Notes under the pieces: generated by a model
Databases searched by the model: none
Told to the model about the DNA's origin: nothing
What the model saw: the letters and a program-made list of their open reading frames with translations, nothing else
Assembly (NCBI GenBank): GCA_900553965.1
Contig: USFX01000025.1
Coordinates: 1 to 18,726, forward strand
Length of the DNA stretch: 18,726 nucleotides
Reading direction: 5' to 3'
From: an uncultured Prevotella sp.
GTDB lineage: Bacteria > Bacteroidota > Bacteroidia > Bacteroidales > Bacteroidaceae
Program-made: the position numbers and the translations under genes
In this document: in pieces, positions 6,456-14,091 of the stretch
Position numbering within the stretch: position 1 is the stretch's first letter
Layout: the number at the start of each line of letters is the position of its first letter

Positions 6456-7433
6456 ATGGCAAAGATTAAGACTATCGGAATACTGACGTCGGGAGGCGAT
6501 GCCCCGGGTATGAATGCGGCCATACGTGCCGTGACACGTGCCGGAATATGCAACGGTTTCAATATCAAGGCAATCTACCGTGGCTATGAGGGCCTGATAA
6601 ACGGCGAGGTGCGCCCGTTCACGACAGAAAACGTCAGCGGAATCATCATGCAGGGCGGTACAATCCTCAAGACGGCCCGCAGCAAGGAGTTCACCACACC
6701 GGAGGGCATGGCCAAGGCATACGAGACGATGAAGCGCGAGGAGATTGACGCGCTTGTCGTGATAGGCGGAAACGGTTCACTCACGGGAGCGAAGATATTC
6801 GCATCGGAATATGACGTCTGCTGTATCGGTCTGCCTGGAACGATAGATAATGACCTTTACGGGACGGATTCAACCATCGGCTACGACACGACAATGAACA
6901 CCATTGTGGAGTGTGTCGACCGTATTCGTGATACGGCGCAGAGTCACGAGCGTATATTTTTTATTGAGGTGATGGGGCGTGACGCCGGTTTCTTGGCCCA
7001 GAACAGTGCCATCGCCAGCGGCGCCGAAGCCGCCATCATTCCCGAGGAGTCTCTGGAGTTCGACCAGTTGGCCCGTTTCATGGAGCGCGGTATACGCAAA
7101 TCGAAGAAGAGCTGCATCGTCATCGTGTCGGAAAGTCCGAAGTGCGGTGCACTCTATTATGCCGAACGTGTGCGCAACGAGTTTCCTGACTACGACGTGC
7201 GCGTGTCCATCCTCGGCCATCTCCAGCGCGGCGGCCGTCCTACGGCACGTGACCGTATACTTGCCAGCCGCACGGGTGTCGGCGCCATCGAGGCCATCCT
7301 TCAGGGACAGCGCAATGTCATGGTCGGCGTGAGAAACAACGAGGTCGTCTATGTCCCGTTTAGCGACGCTATACGTACGGACAAGCCATTGGACATGAAA
7401 TTGATAAAAGTGCTTGACGAGCTCAGTATCTGA
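6456..7433 (+). CDS. pfkA: ATP-dependent 6-phosphofructokinase
   Basis: Phosphorylates fructose 6-phosphate to the 1,6-bisphosphate, the committing step of glycolysis, in the cytoplasm. The 325 residues match the compact bacterial tetrameric enzyme. Visible motifs: ATP loop SGGDAPGMN (12-20), GGNGS (104-108), catalytic Asp131 in PGTIDND (127-133), and MGRDAG (173-178) for the sugar phosphate. Gly107, in GGNGS, and Gly128, in PGTIDND, are the residues of ATP-using enzymes; pyrophosphate-using relatives carry Asp and Lys there. It lies 70 bases after the antiporter gene without its own clear TAnnTTTG box, and a weak hairpin separates it from the ATP synthase operon. Bacteroidales often carry additional PPi-type copies elsewhere, so this need not be the only one. 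Confidence 0.96.
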   Translation: MAKIKTIGILTSGGDAPGMNAAIRAVTRAGICNGFNIKAIYRGYEGLINGEVRPFTTENVSGIIMQGGTILKTARSKEFTTPEGMAKAYETMKREEIDALVVIGGNGSLTGAKIFASEYDVCCIGLPGTIDNDLYGTDSTIGYDTTMNTIVECVDRIRDTAQSHERIFFIEVMGRDAGFLAQNSAIASGAEAAIIPEESLEFDQLARFMERGIRKSKKSCIVIVSESPKCGALYYAERVRNEFPDYDVRVSILGHLQRGGRPTARDRILASRTGVGAIEAILQGQRNVMVGVRNNEVVYVPFSDAIRTDKPLDMKLIKVLDELSI

Positions 7434-7459
7434 CAGATCGGTCTCTCCGCAAACGATTG

Positions 7460-7490
7460 TTCCAAATGTCTTTATAATTGGAATTATTAT
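7460..7490 (+). terminator. Weak hairpin between pfkA and atpD
   Basis: TTCCAA (7460-7465) pairs with TTGGAA (7478-7483), followed by TTATTATT. The stem is short and AT-rich, so termination would be partial. Confidence 0.3.
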
Positions 7491-7512
7491 TGAATAAATT
7501 TCCTGATGATGA

Positions 7513-7541
7513 TTGCTTTTGGAAAATATTTGCTATCTTTG
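7513..7541 (+). promoter_or_regulatory. Promoter of the ATP synthase operon
   Basis: TATCTTTG (7534-7541) is an exact -7 box, with TTG at 7513-7515 as -33 element 18 bases upstream. Transcription should start near 7548, leaving a leader of about 40 bases, A-rich and without Shine-Dalgarno, before ATG 7589. Confidence 0.75.
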
Positions 7542-7588
7542 CGGTGTTACTAACGAAAAAACAAGTTTAAAATAAAGAATAATAGCTT

Positions 7589-9115
7589 ATGTCACAAATT
7601 ATCGGACACATTTCGCAGATAATCGGTCCTGTTATCGACGTTTACTTCGATACGGAAGGACAGGATGCTGAGAAAGTGTTGCCAAAGATCCATGAGGCAT
7701 TGAGAATAACCCGTAATGACGGGCGCACGCTTATCGTAGAGGTGCAGCAGCATATCGGTGAGGACACCGTGCGCTGTGTGGCAATGGACAATACGGACGG
7801 ACTGCAGCGCGGTCTGGAGGCAGTGCCGATGGGAACGCCTATCCTGATGCCCTCGGGAGATCAGATTAAGGGCCGTATGCTCAACGTTATCGGACAGCCC
7901 ATCGACGGTATGAAGGAGTTCCAGATGGATGGAGCCTATCCCATTCACCGCGAGGCCCCTTCGTTTGAGGAACTTTCCACGCGCAAGGAGATGCTCGCCA
8001 CGGGTATCAAGGTCATCGACCTGCTGGAGCCTTATATGAAAGGTGGTAAGATCGGACTCTTCGGAGGTGCCGGTGTGGGTAAGACCGTGCTTATCATGGA
8101 GCTTATTAACAACATCGCAAAGGGACACAACGGATATTCTGTGTTCGCCGGAGTGGGAGAGCGTACGCGTGAGGGTAACGACCTGATACGTGAGATGATT
8201 GAGTCTGGCGTTATCCGCTATGGCGACAAGTTCCGTAAGGCTATGGACGAAGGAAAATGGGATTTGTCTCTCGTTGACCCCGAGGAACTGAAGAAGAGTC
8301 AGGCTACGCTGGTCTATGGCCAGATGAACGAGCCGCCGGGAGCACGTGCTTCGGTTGCGCTTTCAGGTCTGACCGTGGCTGAGGAGTTCCGCGACAACGG
8401 AGGTAAGGACGGCGCTGCTGCCGACATTCTTTTCTTCATCGACAATATCTTCCGATTCACTCAGGCCGGTTCAGAGGTATCGGCCCTGCTCGGCCGTATG
8501 CCTTCGGCAGTGGGTTATCAGCCGACACTGGCCAGTGAGATGGGAACGATGCAGGAGCGAATCACGTCTACAAAAAAAGGTTCAATCACTTCCGTACAGG
8601 CAGTCTATGTACCTGCTGATGACTTGACTGACCCGGCGCCCGCGACAACGTTCACCCACCTTGACGCCACGACGGAGCTTAGCCGTAAGATTGCCGAGCT
8701 CGGTATCTATCCCGCCGTTGATCCGCTGGGAAGTACGTCGCGTATTCTTGACCCGCTCATCGTTGGTAAGGAACATTATGAGTGCGCCCAGAGAGTGAAG
8801 GAGATTCTTCAGCGCTACAAGGAGCTGCAGGACATCATTGCCATCCTCGGTATGGACGAGCTTTCCGACGAGGACAAGATGACGGTGAACCGTGCACGCC
8901 GTGTCCAGCGTTTCCTGTCTCAGCCGTTTGCCGTTGCCGAGCAGTTCACGGGACTTCCCGGTGTGATGGTGAGCATCGAAGACACCATCAAGGGCTTCAA
9001 TGCCATTCTTGACGGTGAAGTTGACGACCTTCCCGAACAGGCTTTCCTCAACGTCGGAACCATTGAGGATGCCAAGGCCAAGGCTAAGAAACTTCTTGAA
9101 GCGGCTCAGGGATAA
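7589..9115 (+). CDS. atpD: F1 ATP synthase subunit beta
   Basis: Catalytic subunit of the F1 sector (three per complex), making ATP on the cytoplasmic face of the inner membrane. Walker A is GGAGVGKT (159-166, Lys165), the catalytic glutamate is E191 in GERTREG, and Walker B is LFFIDN with Asp285. At 508 residues it is longer than the E. coli protein (460). Most of the excess is a block of about 27 residues around 210-236 (contains KFRKAMDEGKWDL), between the helix after the catalytic glutamate and LVYGQMNEPPG, plus about six residues near 271-276. I believe this block is shared by related Bacteroidota. It is the first gene of the operon, behind the promoter at 7513-7541; atpC follows after 27 bases. 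Confidence 0.98.
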   Translation: MSQIIGHISQIIGPVIDVYFDTEGQDAEKVLPKIHEALRITRNDGRTLIVEVQQHIGEDTVRCVAMDNTDGLQRGLEAVPMGTPILMPSGDQIKGRMLNVIGQPIDGMKEFQMDGAYPIHREAPSFEELSTRKEMLATGIKVIDLLEPYMKGGKIGLFGGAGVGKTVLIMELINNIAKGHNGYSVFAGVGERTREGNDLIREMIESGVIRYGDKFRKAMDEGKWDLSLVDPEELKKSQATLVYGQMNEPPGARASVALSGLTVAEEFRDNGGKDGAAADILFFIDNIFRFTQAGSEVSALLGRMPSAVGYQPTLASEMGTMQERITSTKKGSITSVQAVYVPADDLTDPAPATTFTHLDATTELSRKIAELGIYPAVDPLGSTSRILDPLIVGKEHYECAQRVKEILQRYKELQDIIAILGMDELSDEDKMTVNRARRVQRFLSQPFAVAEQFTGLPGVMVSIEDTIKGFNAILDGEVDDLPEQAFLNVGTIEDAKAKAKKLLEAAQG

Positions 9116-9142
9116 TATTGATGAACCACTAAAAAAACGAGC

Positions 9143-9385
9143 ATGAGTCTAAGACTAAAGATTGTCACGCCGGAAAAGGTAGCCTACTCCGGAGATATTG
9201 TAAGTGTGAGGGTGCCGGGTACTCTCGGTTCTTTCGAGATATTGGACAACCACGCACCAATCATTTCCGCCCTTGAAAAAGGAACTGTGGACTATGTTAC
9301 GGCCGAAGGCAGACATCAGATTCAGATATCGGGCGGTTTCGTCGAGGTTCAGAAGAATGAGGTCAGCTTGTGTGTGGAATTATAG
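9143..9385 (+). CDS. atpC: F1 ATP synthase subunit epsilon, short form
   Basis: Part of the central stalk, linking gamma to the c ring. The 80 residues cover only the N-terminal beta-sandwich (LKIVTPEKVAYSGDIVSVRVPG; GSFEILDNHAPIIS; QISGGFVEV). The C-terminal helical hairpin of longer epsilon subunits (about 130-140 residues), which can insert into F1 and block ATP hydrolysis, is absent. The next gene begins right after or just overlapping it, with no room for a lost tail. Short epsilon subunits are, as I recall, usual in this phylum. Inhibition of hydrolysis, if any, must work another way. Confidence 0.95.
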   Translation: MSLRLKIVTPEKVAYSGDIVSVRVPGTLGSFEILDNHAPIISALEKGTVDYVTAEGRHQIQISGGFVEVQKNEVSLCVEL

Positions 9386-9396
9386 TGTATGTGCTT

Positions 9397-9813
9397 ATGG
9401 GCGGACTGATGCATGACAACAATGACATTGTAAAGCTCAGCAAACGCTATTTCCGGCAAAGCGTGTGGCTGACGGCAGGATTGACGCTCGTCGGACTGTT
9501 GGTGATGAATGTCTTTCGGATTGAGGGTTTGCTGACACCGGTTGTCATCAGTGCGGTATTCTCCATCGTGATAGAGACGGCCGACATTGTCGTATGGCAG
9601 ATGGTGGCAAGACGTAATCCTGAAGGACTGACATCTTTCTATACCGCTGTATCGGGATTCCGTATGCTGGCAGCACTCGCGACGATGATGATTTACTATC
9701 TCGTTGCCGGAAGCGATGCCATGCTGGTGTTCTTTTTGGTGTTCATGTCATTCTATGTGCTGTTACTGATACATCATACAACTTTCTTCGCAAGGGTCTC
9801 AAATCGCTCGTGA
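9397..9813 (+). CDS. Four-helix membrane protein in the atp operon, AtpI-like by position
   Basis: Small inner-membrane protein of 138 residues (134 if ATG 9409 is used; GTG 9370, overlapping atpC, is less likely). Four hydrophobic segments lie at about 22-40, 46-68, 83-104 and 108-126, after a charged N-terminus (NDIVKLSKRYFRQS). It sits between atpC and atpB, 26 bases before atpB. In many bacteria an AtpI protein with four helices lies at this point of the operon and helps assemble the c ring or import magnesium, so I infer a similar job. I see no sequence motif that proves homology; a buried Glu60 and Asp63 in helix two are the only notable polar residues. Bacteroidota operons carry such a protein here as a rule, as I recall. 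Confidence 0.75.
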   Translation: MGGLMHDNNDIVKLSKRYFRQSVWLTAGLTLVGLLVMNVFRIEGLLTPVVISAVFSIVIETADIVVWQMVARRNPEGLTSFYTAVSGFRMLAALATMMIYYLVAGSDAMLVFFLVFMSFYVLLLIHHTTFFARVSNRS

Positions 9814-9839
9814 CGGATAAACAAATGTATAATTAAATA

Positions 9840-10892
9840 ATGAAACAGATAAAGTCAATATTGTTTCTGGTGCTGTTAGCCCTGCTGCCTGTGCGCGGTC
9901 TGGCTTCCGGCAACGGCGGAGAAGCCGGCGAACTGAATATCCCGGAAATTGTGCTTGAGCACTTGGCCGATGCCTACGAATGGCATATAGCGACATACGA
10001 CGGCAAGCATATCGGCATATCGCTACCCATAATCGTGCGCAGCGAGAATACCGGCGACTGGCATTTCTGTACGGCCCACACACTTCCGGATGGCTTCTAT
10101 TTTGAAGCCCAGCATCATGGAAAGATATATGAGAAGCTTGCCGACGGAACGTCGGTGCGTCCGCTTGACCTGAGCATGACGAAGAACGTGGTTCAGATTT
10201 GGATTGTCGTGATTGTACTGATAACGGTATTCCTGTCTTGTGCCCGCTGGTATAAGAAGCGCGATGCCCGCAGCGAGGCCCCCCGTGGCTTCGTTGGCAT
10301 GATGGAGATGCTCGTGATGTCAATCAATGATGATGTCATAAAGGCTTCCATCGGTGAGAAGCACTACCGTCAGTATGCTCCTTATCTACTTACGGTGTTC
10401 TTCTTTATCTTCACCTGTAATCTGATAGGACTCATCCCGATATTCCCCGGCGGTGCTAACGTGACGGGAAACATCAATATCACGCTGTTCCTTGCCGTAT
10501 GTACGATGCTGGCCATCAACCTGTTCGGAAACAAGGAGTATTGGAAAGAGATATTCTGGCCGGAGGTGCCGCTGTTCCTCAAAGCCTATCCCGTGCCTAT
10601 CATGCCGGTGATAGAGCTCTTCGGAGTGTTCACCAAGCCTTTCGCGCTGATGATCCGTCTCTTTGCCAACATGATGGCGGGACATGCCGTAATCCTGAGT
10701 TTCACGTGCGTGATTTTCCTCGGATGGTCCATGGGAATCGGCTACGGCCTCGGACTGAACGCTTTCAGCATAATAATGCTTCTCTTTATGAACTGCCTTG
10801 AGGTTCTTGTTGCCTTCGTTCAGGCTTACGTCTTCACGATGCTGAGCTCGGTGTTCATCGGACTTGCACACAAGGAACATGGCGCGGAATGA
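9840..10892 (+). CDS. atpB: Fo ATP synthase subunit a, with signal peptide and periplasmic extension
   Basis: Proton-channel stator subunit of Fo. The essential arginine is R273 in FALMIRLFANMMAGH (E. coli aR210). The E. coli pair E219/H245 is exchanged: H282 follows the arginine helix and E321 stands in LEVLVAFVQAY, the arrangement known from mitochondria. At 350 residues it is well above the E. coli 271. The surplus is N-terminal: a signal peptide (about 1-22) and a periplasmic stretch of about 90 residues before the first core membrane helix (116-136). It is followed by a 78-base A-rich leader and atpE. Start chosen for the good signal peptide directly behind ATG 9840. Confidence 0.97.
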   Translation: MKQIKSILFLVLLALLPVRGLASGNGGEAGELNIPEIVLEHLADAYEWHIATYDGKHIGISLPIIVRSENTGDWHFCTAHTLPDGFYFEAQHHGKIYEKLADGTSVRPLDLSMTKNVVQIWIVVIVLITVFLSCARWYKKRDARSEAPRGFVGMMEMLVMSINDDVIKASIGEKHYRQYAPYLLTVFFFIFTCNLIGLIPIFPGGANVTGNINITLFLAVCTMLAINLFGNKEYWKEIFWPEVPLFLKAYPVPIMPVIELFGVFTKPFALMIRLFANMMAGHAVILSFTCVIFLGWSMGIGYGLGLNAFSIIMLLFMNCLEVLVAFVQAYVFTMLSSVFIGLAHKEHGAE

Positions 10893-10970
10893 GCAGACGG
10901 TTTAAATGAATGACATTTGAAATCTAAAATAAACAATAGAATAATAACAAATAAAAAACATTAACGACTT

Positions 10971-11213
10971 ATGATTATTTCAACATTATTGGCCGCTGAG
11001 GGCCTGGCACAGCTGGGTTGCGGTCTCGGAGCTGGTATTGCAACAATTGGTGCAGGTTTGGGTATCGGTAAGATTGGCGGCAGCGCTATGGATGCCATCG
11101 CCCGTCAGCCTGAGGCAACAGGTAAGATACAGACAAACATGATTCTTACTTCAGCTTTCGTTGAGGGTTGCGCCCTGTTTGCCATCGCAGCCTGTGCATT
11201 CCTTATCAAATAA
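10971..11213 (+). CDS. atpE: Fo ATP synthase subunit c
   Basis: Hairpin of two membrane helices forming the rotating ring. The proton-binding carboxylate is E65 in AFVEGCALF; the polar loop is ARQPEA (44-49); helix one carries the glycine pattern GCGLGAGIATIGAGLGIG. The position of the sodium-liganding Gln in sodium-type rings is Ile32, and E65 is followed by Gly-Cys rather than Ser-Thr, so proton coupling is expected. The gene has the longest A/T-rich leader within the operon (78 bases, A-rich, no Shine-Dalgarno), which fits the need for many more copies of c than of the other subunits. The first residues (MIISTLLAAEG) are a short periplasmic or membrane start. Confidence 0.98.
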   Translation: MIISTLLAAEGLAQLGCGLGAGIATIGAGLGIGKIGGSAMDAIARQPEATGKIQTNMILTSAFVEGCALFAIAACAFLIK

Positions 11214-11245
11214 CAAAGAGCTTGTCTCTGATAAAAAGATAGCGA

Positions 11246-11764
11246 ATGGAACTGAATTTACCGGCAATTCTGACGCCTGACCTCGGTCTCCTCTTCTGGA
11301 TGGCCCTCGCGTTTTTGGTTGTCTTCTTTGTACTTGCCAAGTTTGGCTTTCCCGCCATCATAAAGATGGTGGACGAGCGCAAGCAGTACATTGACGACAG
11401 TCTGCGCAAGGCCCATGAGGCGAACGAGAAACTGGCTAACATACAGAAGGAAGGTGAATCCATCTTGCAGGAGGCACGCGAGAAGCAGGCTCAGATATTG
11501 AAAGAAGCCACCGCAACGCGCGATGCCATTGTAGAGAAAGCTCAGGATAAGGCACGCGAGGAAGGCGCTCGGTTGCTCAGTGAGGCAAAAGCCGAAATTG
11601 AGAACGAAAAGCAGGCTGCCATCAGTGACATCCGCAGGCAAGTAGCTACGCTCAGTGTGGAGATTGCAGAGAAAGTGCTGCGCGAAAAGCTCTCCACAGA
11701 CAAGGCTCAGATGGATTTGATAGACCGAATGCTGGATGACGTTTCTTCTTCTGATAAAAAGTAA
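11246..11764 (+). CDS. atpF: Fo ATP synthase subunit b
   Basis: Peripheral stalk that holds F1 still against the rotor. One N-terminal membrane helix (about 13-33, GLLFWMALAFLVVFFVLAKF) is followed by a long charged helix (about 40-150) of the right-handed coiled-coil type and a C-terminal delta-binding part (EIAEKVLREKL). At 172 residues it is slightly longer than the E. coli subunit (156). There is one copy only, so the stalk is probably a b homodimer. It starts 32 bases after atpE and ends 6 bases before atpH, suggesting coupled translation. Confidence 0.97.
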   Translation: MELNLPAILTPDLGLLFWMALAFLVVFFVLAKFGFPAIIKMVDERKQYIDDSLRKAHEANEKLANIQKEGESILQEAREKQAQILKEATATRDAIVEKAQDKAREEGARLLSEAKAEIENEKQAAISDIRRQVATLSVEIAEKVLREKLSTDKAQMDLIDRMLDDVSSSDKK

Positions 11765-11770
11765 TAGGTT

Positions 11771-12304
11771 ATGGAGATTGGAGTAATATCAGTAAGATAT
11801 GCACGCGCGTTGCTCAAAGGGGCGACCGATGCTCATCTTGAGGATACCGTCTACCGTGACATGCAGACGCTGGCGGCAAGTTACGCCAATGTAGAGCAGT
11901 TGCGGCAGACGCTGGACAACCCCATGCTTTCAAAAGAGAGCAAGTTGTCGTTGCTCTTGGTGGCATCAGGCGAAGCTCCGAGTAGCCTTACGAAATCGTT
12001 TCTCGGCATAGTGCTCGACAACGGCCGTGAGGATATTATACAGTTCATGGCCAATTCGTATATCACTCTTTACAGAAAACAGAAGAATATCATCCGTGGT
12101 AAGCTCACAACCGCCGTGGCCGTGCTTCCTGCGACAGAGCAGAAAATGCGCAGCATGGTGGAGAGCAAGACTAATGGAACTGTGGAGTTTGAGACCGAGG
12201 TGAACCCCGACATAATCGGTGGCTTCATCCTTGAGTATGATACTTATAGAATGGATGCAAGCGTGAAGTCAAAGCTGAACTCCATTCTCACAGTATTGGG
12301 ATAA
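11771..12304 (+). CDS. atpH: F1 ATP synthase subunit delta
   Basis: Caps the F1 head and joins it to the b stalk. The 177 residues are the normal length. The N-terminal helical domain begins SVRYARALLKGA; the C-terminal signature GGFILEYDTYRMDASVKSKL lies at 150-169. It starts 6 bases after atpF. Unlike every other junction in the operon, it is followed by a 194-base spacer before atpA. Confidence 0.97.
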   Translation: MEIGVISVRYARALLKGATDAHLEDTVYRDMQTLAASYANVEQLRQTLDNPMLSKESKLSLLLVASGEAPSSLTKSFLGIVLDNGREDIIQFMANSYITLYRKQKNIIRGKLTTAVAVLPATEQKMRSMVESKTNGTVEFETEVNPDIIGGFILEYDTYRMDASVKSKLNSILTVLG

Positions 12305-12498
12305 TTGAAAAAGAAGAATGAGGAATGACGGGCGAGAGTGTCTGATGGCGCTCGCCGTGCCGCCGGACAGTGCGAATTACAAATCCGCCCGGCAACTTGA
12401 AAGCGTTTCATAGAGAAAAGCGTGATATGCCGGATTCAGGACGGTTTAAGGCCGGCGCCCGCGTTCCGTAGTTCAAAATTCGTAATTAATAGAATTTT
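12305..12498. other. Structured spacer inside the ATP synthase operon
   Basis: 194 bases without a gene between atpH and atpA, where the other junctions are 6-78 bases. It contains GGCGAG/CTCGCC (12331-12336, 12351-12356) and GCCGG/CCGGC (12429-12433, 12452-12456) inverted repeats and ends in an AT-rich stretch with AATTCGTAATTAAT before ATG 12499. No TAnnTTTG box is seen. It could be an inserted intergenic repeat or an RNA-processing site that sets alpha levels. Confidence 0.5.
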
Positions 12499-14085
12499 AT
12501 GTCAGATAAAATAAAACCAAGCGAAGTGTCTCAGGTTCTTCTCGAACAGCTGAAGGGAATAAGCGGCAGCGAGAAGTTTGACGAGGTTGGTACTGTGCTT
12601 CAGGTCAGCGACGGTGTAGCCCGTATCTACGGACTCCGCAACGCTGAAGCCAACGAACTCTTGGAGTTTGAGAACGGTACCATGGCCATCGTGATGAACC
12701 TGGAGGAGGACAACGTTGGTTGTGTGCTTCTCGGACCGACCTCCGGCATCAAGGAGGGTATGGTGGTGAAGCGCACCAAGCGTATCGCCTCCATTCGCGT
12801 CAACGACAACATGCTCGGCCGTGTCATCAACCCGTTGGGTGAGGCTATCGACGGACGTGGTGACATTGATTTGACGGAGTCATTTGAAATGCCGCTTGAC
12901 CGCAAGGCACCGGGTGTGATTTATCGTCAACCGGTAAAGGAACCGCTGCAGACAGGTATCAAGGCTGTTGACTCCATGATTCCTATCGGTCGTGGTCAGC
13001 GTGAGCTTATCATCGGTGACCGCCAAACCGGTAAGACGGCTATTGCCGTTGATACAATCATCAACCAGAAGAGCTTCTATGATGCCGGCAAGCCGGTATA
13101 TTGTATTTATGTCGCTATCGGTCAGAAGGCAAGTACGGTGGCAGCGCTTGTTTCAACGTTGAAGGAGCATGGCGCAATGCCTTATACGATTATTGTTGCC
13201 GCAACAGCAGCCGATCCAGCCGCCATGCAGTATTATGCACCGTTTGCCGGCGCCGCCATCGGAGAGTATTTCCGTGACCGCGGCCATTCCGCACTCGTTG
13301 TATATGACGACCTCTCGAAACAGGCCGTTGCCTACCGTGAGGTTTCGCTCATCCTGCGTCGTCCGTCAGGTCGCGAGGCTTATCCCGGCGATGTGTTCTA
13401 CTTGCACAGCCGTCTTCTTGAGCGTGCCGCCAAGATTAACGACCAGCAGGAAGTTGCAGAGCAGATGAACGATCTTCCCGAATGTATGAAGGGTCATGTG
13501 AAGGGCGGAGGCTCCCTGACGGCACTTCCTATCATTGAAACTCAGGCCGGTGACGTTTCGGCATATATCCCGACCAACGTGATTTCCATCACCGACGGTC
13601 AGATATATCTTGAGACAGACCTCTTCAACCAAGGCTTCCGTCCTGCCATCAACGTAGGTATCTCGGTATCGCGTGTTGGTGGTTCGGCACAGATCAAGAG
13701 TATGAAGAAGGTTGCCGGAACGCTGAAGATTGACCAGGCACAGTATCGTGAGCTTGAAAGTTTCTCCAAGTTCTCCAGTGATATGGACGCCGTTACAGCA
13801 ATGACATTGGACCGTGGACGTAAGAACAATCAGTTGCTGATTCAGCCGCAGTACAGTCCTATGCCCGTTGGTGAGCAGATTGCCATCATCTATTGCGGTA
13901 CCCATGGACTTATGCGCGACGTGCCGGTGGAGAAGATACGTGAATGTCAGGATGCTTTCTTGGAAAAGATGCGTTCGGCTCACGCAGAGACCATTGCAAC
14001 ATTAGCGTCTGGAAAGATTGATGACGACGTGACGAAAGTCATCGAGTCTGTCATGGCTGATACAGCCGGAGTATATAAAAGTTGA
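12499..14085 (+). CDS. atpA: F1 ATP synthase subunit alpha
   Basis: Non-catalytic nucleotide-binding subunit (three per F1). Walker A is GDRQTGKT (173-180, Lys179); the arginine finger that reaches into the catalytic site is R392 in GISVSRVGGSAQ. At 528 residues it is a little longer than in E. coli (513), with about seven extra residues near 314-336 (QQEVAEQMNDLPECMKGHV). The N-terminus (KIKPSEVSQVLLEQL) is the helix that contacts delta. A 194-base spacer precedes it and atpG follows after 6 bases, so alpha and gamma are probably translated together. Confidence 0.98.
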   Translation: MSDKIKPSEVSQVLLEQLKGISGSEKFDEVGTVLQVSDGVARIYGLRNAEANELLEFENGTMAIVMNLEEDNVGCVLLGPTSGIKEGMVVKRTKRIASIRVNDNMLGRVINPLGEAIDGRGDIDLTESFEMPLDRKAPGVIYRQPVKEPLQTGIKAVDSMIPIGRGQRELIIGDRQTGKTAIAVDTIINQKSFYDAGKPVYCIYVAIGQKASTVAALVSTLKEHGAMPYTIIVAATAADPAAMQYYAPFAGAAIGEYFRDRGHSALVVYDDLSKQAVAYREVSLILRRPSGREAYPGDVFYLHSRLLERAAKINDQQEVAEQMNDLPECMKGHVKGGGSLTALPIIETQAGDVSAYIPTNVISITDGQIYLETDLFNQGFRPAINVGISVSRVGGSAQIKSMKKVAGTLKIDQAQYRELESFSKFSSDMDAVTAMTLDRGRKNNQLLIQPQYSPMPVGEQIAIIYCGTHGLMRDVPVEKIRECQDAFLEKMRSAHAETIATLASGKIDDDVTKVIESVMADTAGVYKS

Positions 14086-14091
14086 TAGTCT

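Noticed and set aside
6456..7433. Pyrophosphate-dependent phosphofructokinase
   Set aside because: GGNGS and PGTIDND carry glycines at the two positions where PPi enzymes have Asp and Lys.
9799..10323. A 174-codon minus-strand reading frame opposite atpB
   Set aside because: It lies antisense to the conserved subunit a gene and encodes a low-complexity, Ser/Arg-rich product.
10971..11213. Sodium-driven ATP synthase, suggested by the nearby sodium/proton antiporter
   Set aside because: The c subunit has Ile at the Gln32 position and Gly-Cys after the key glutamate, so the sodium ligands are missing.
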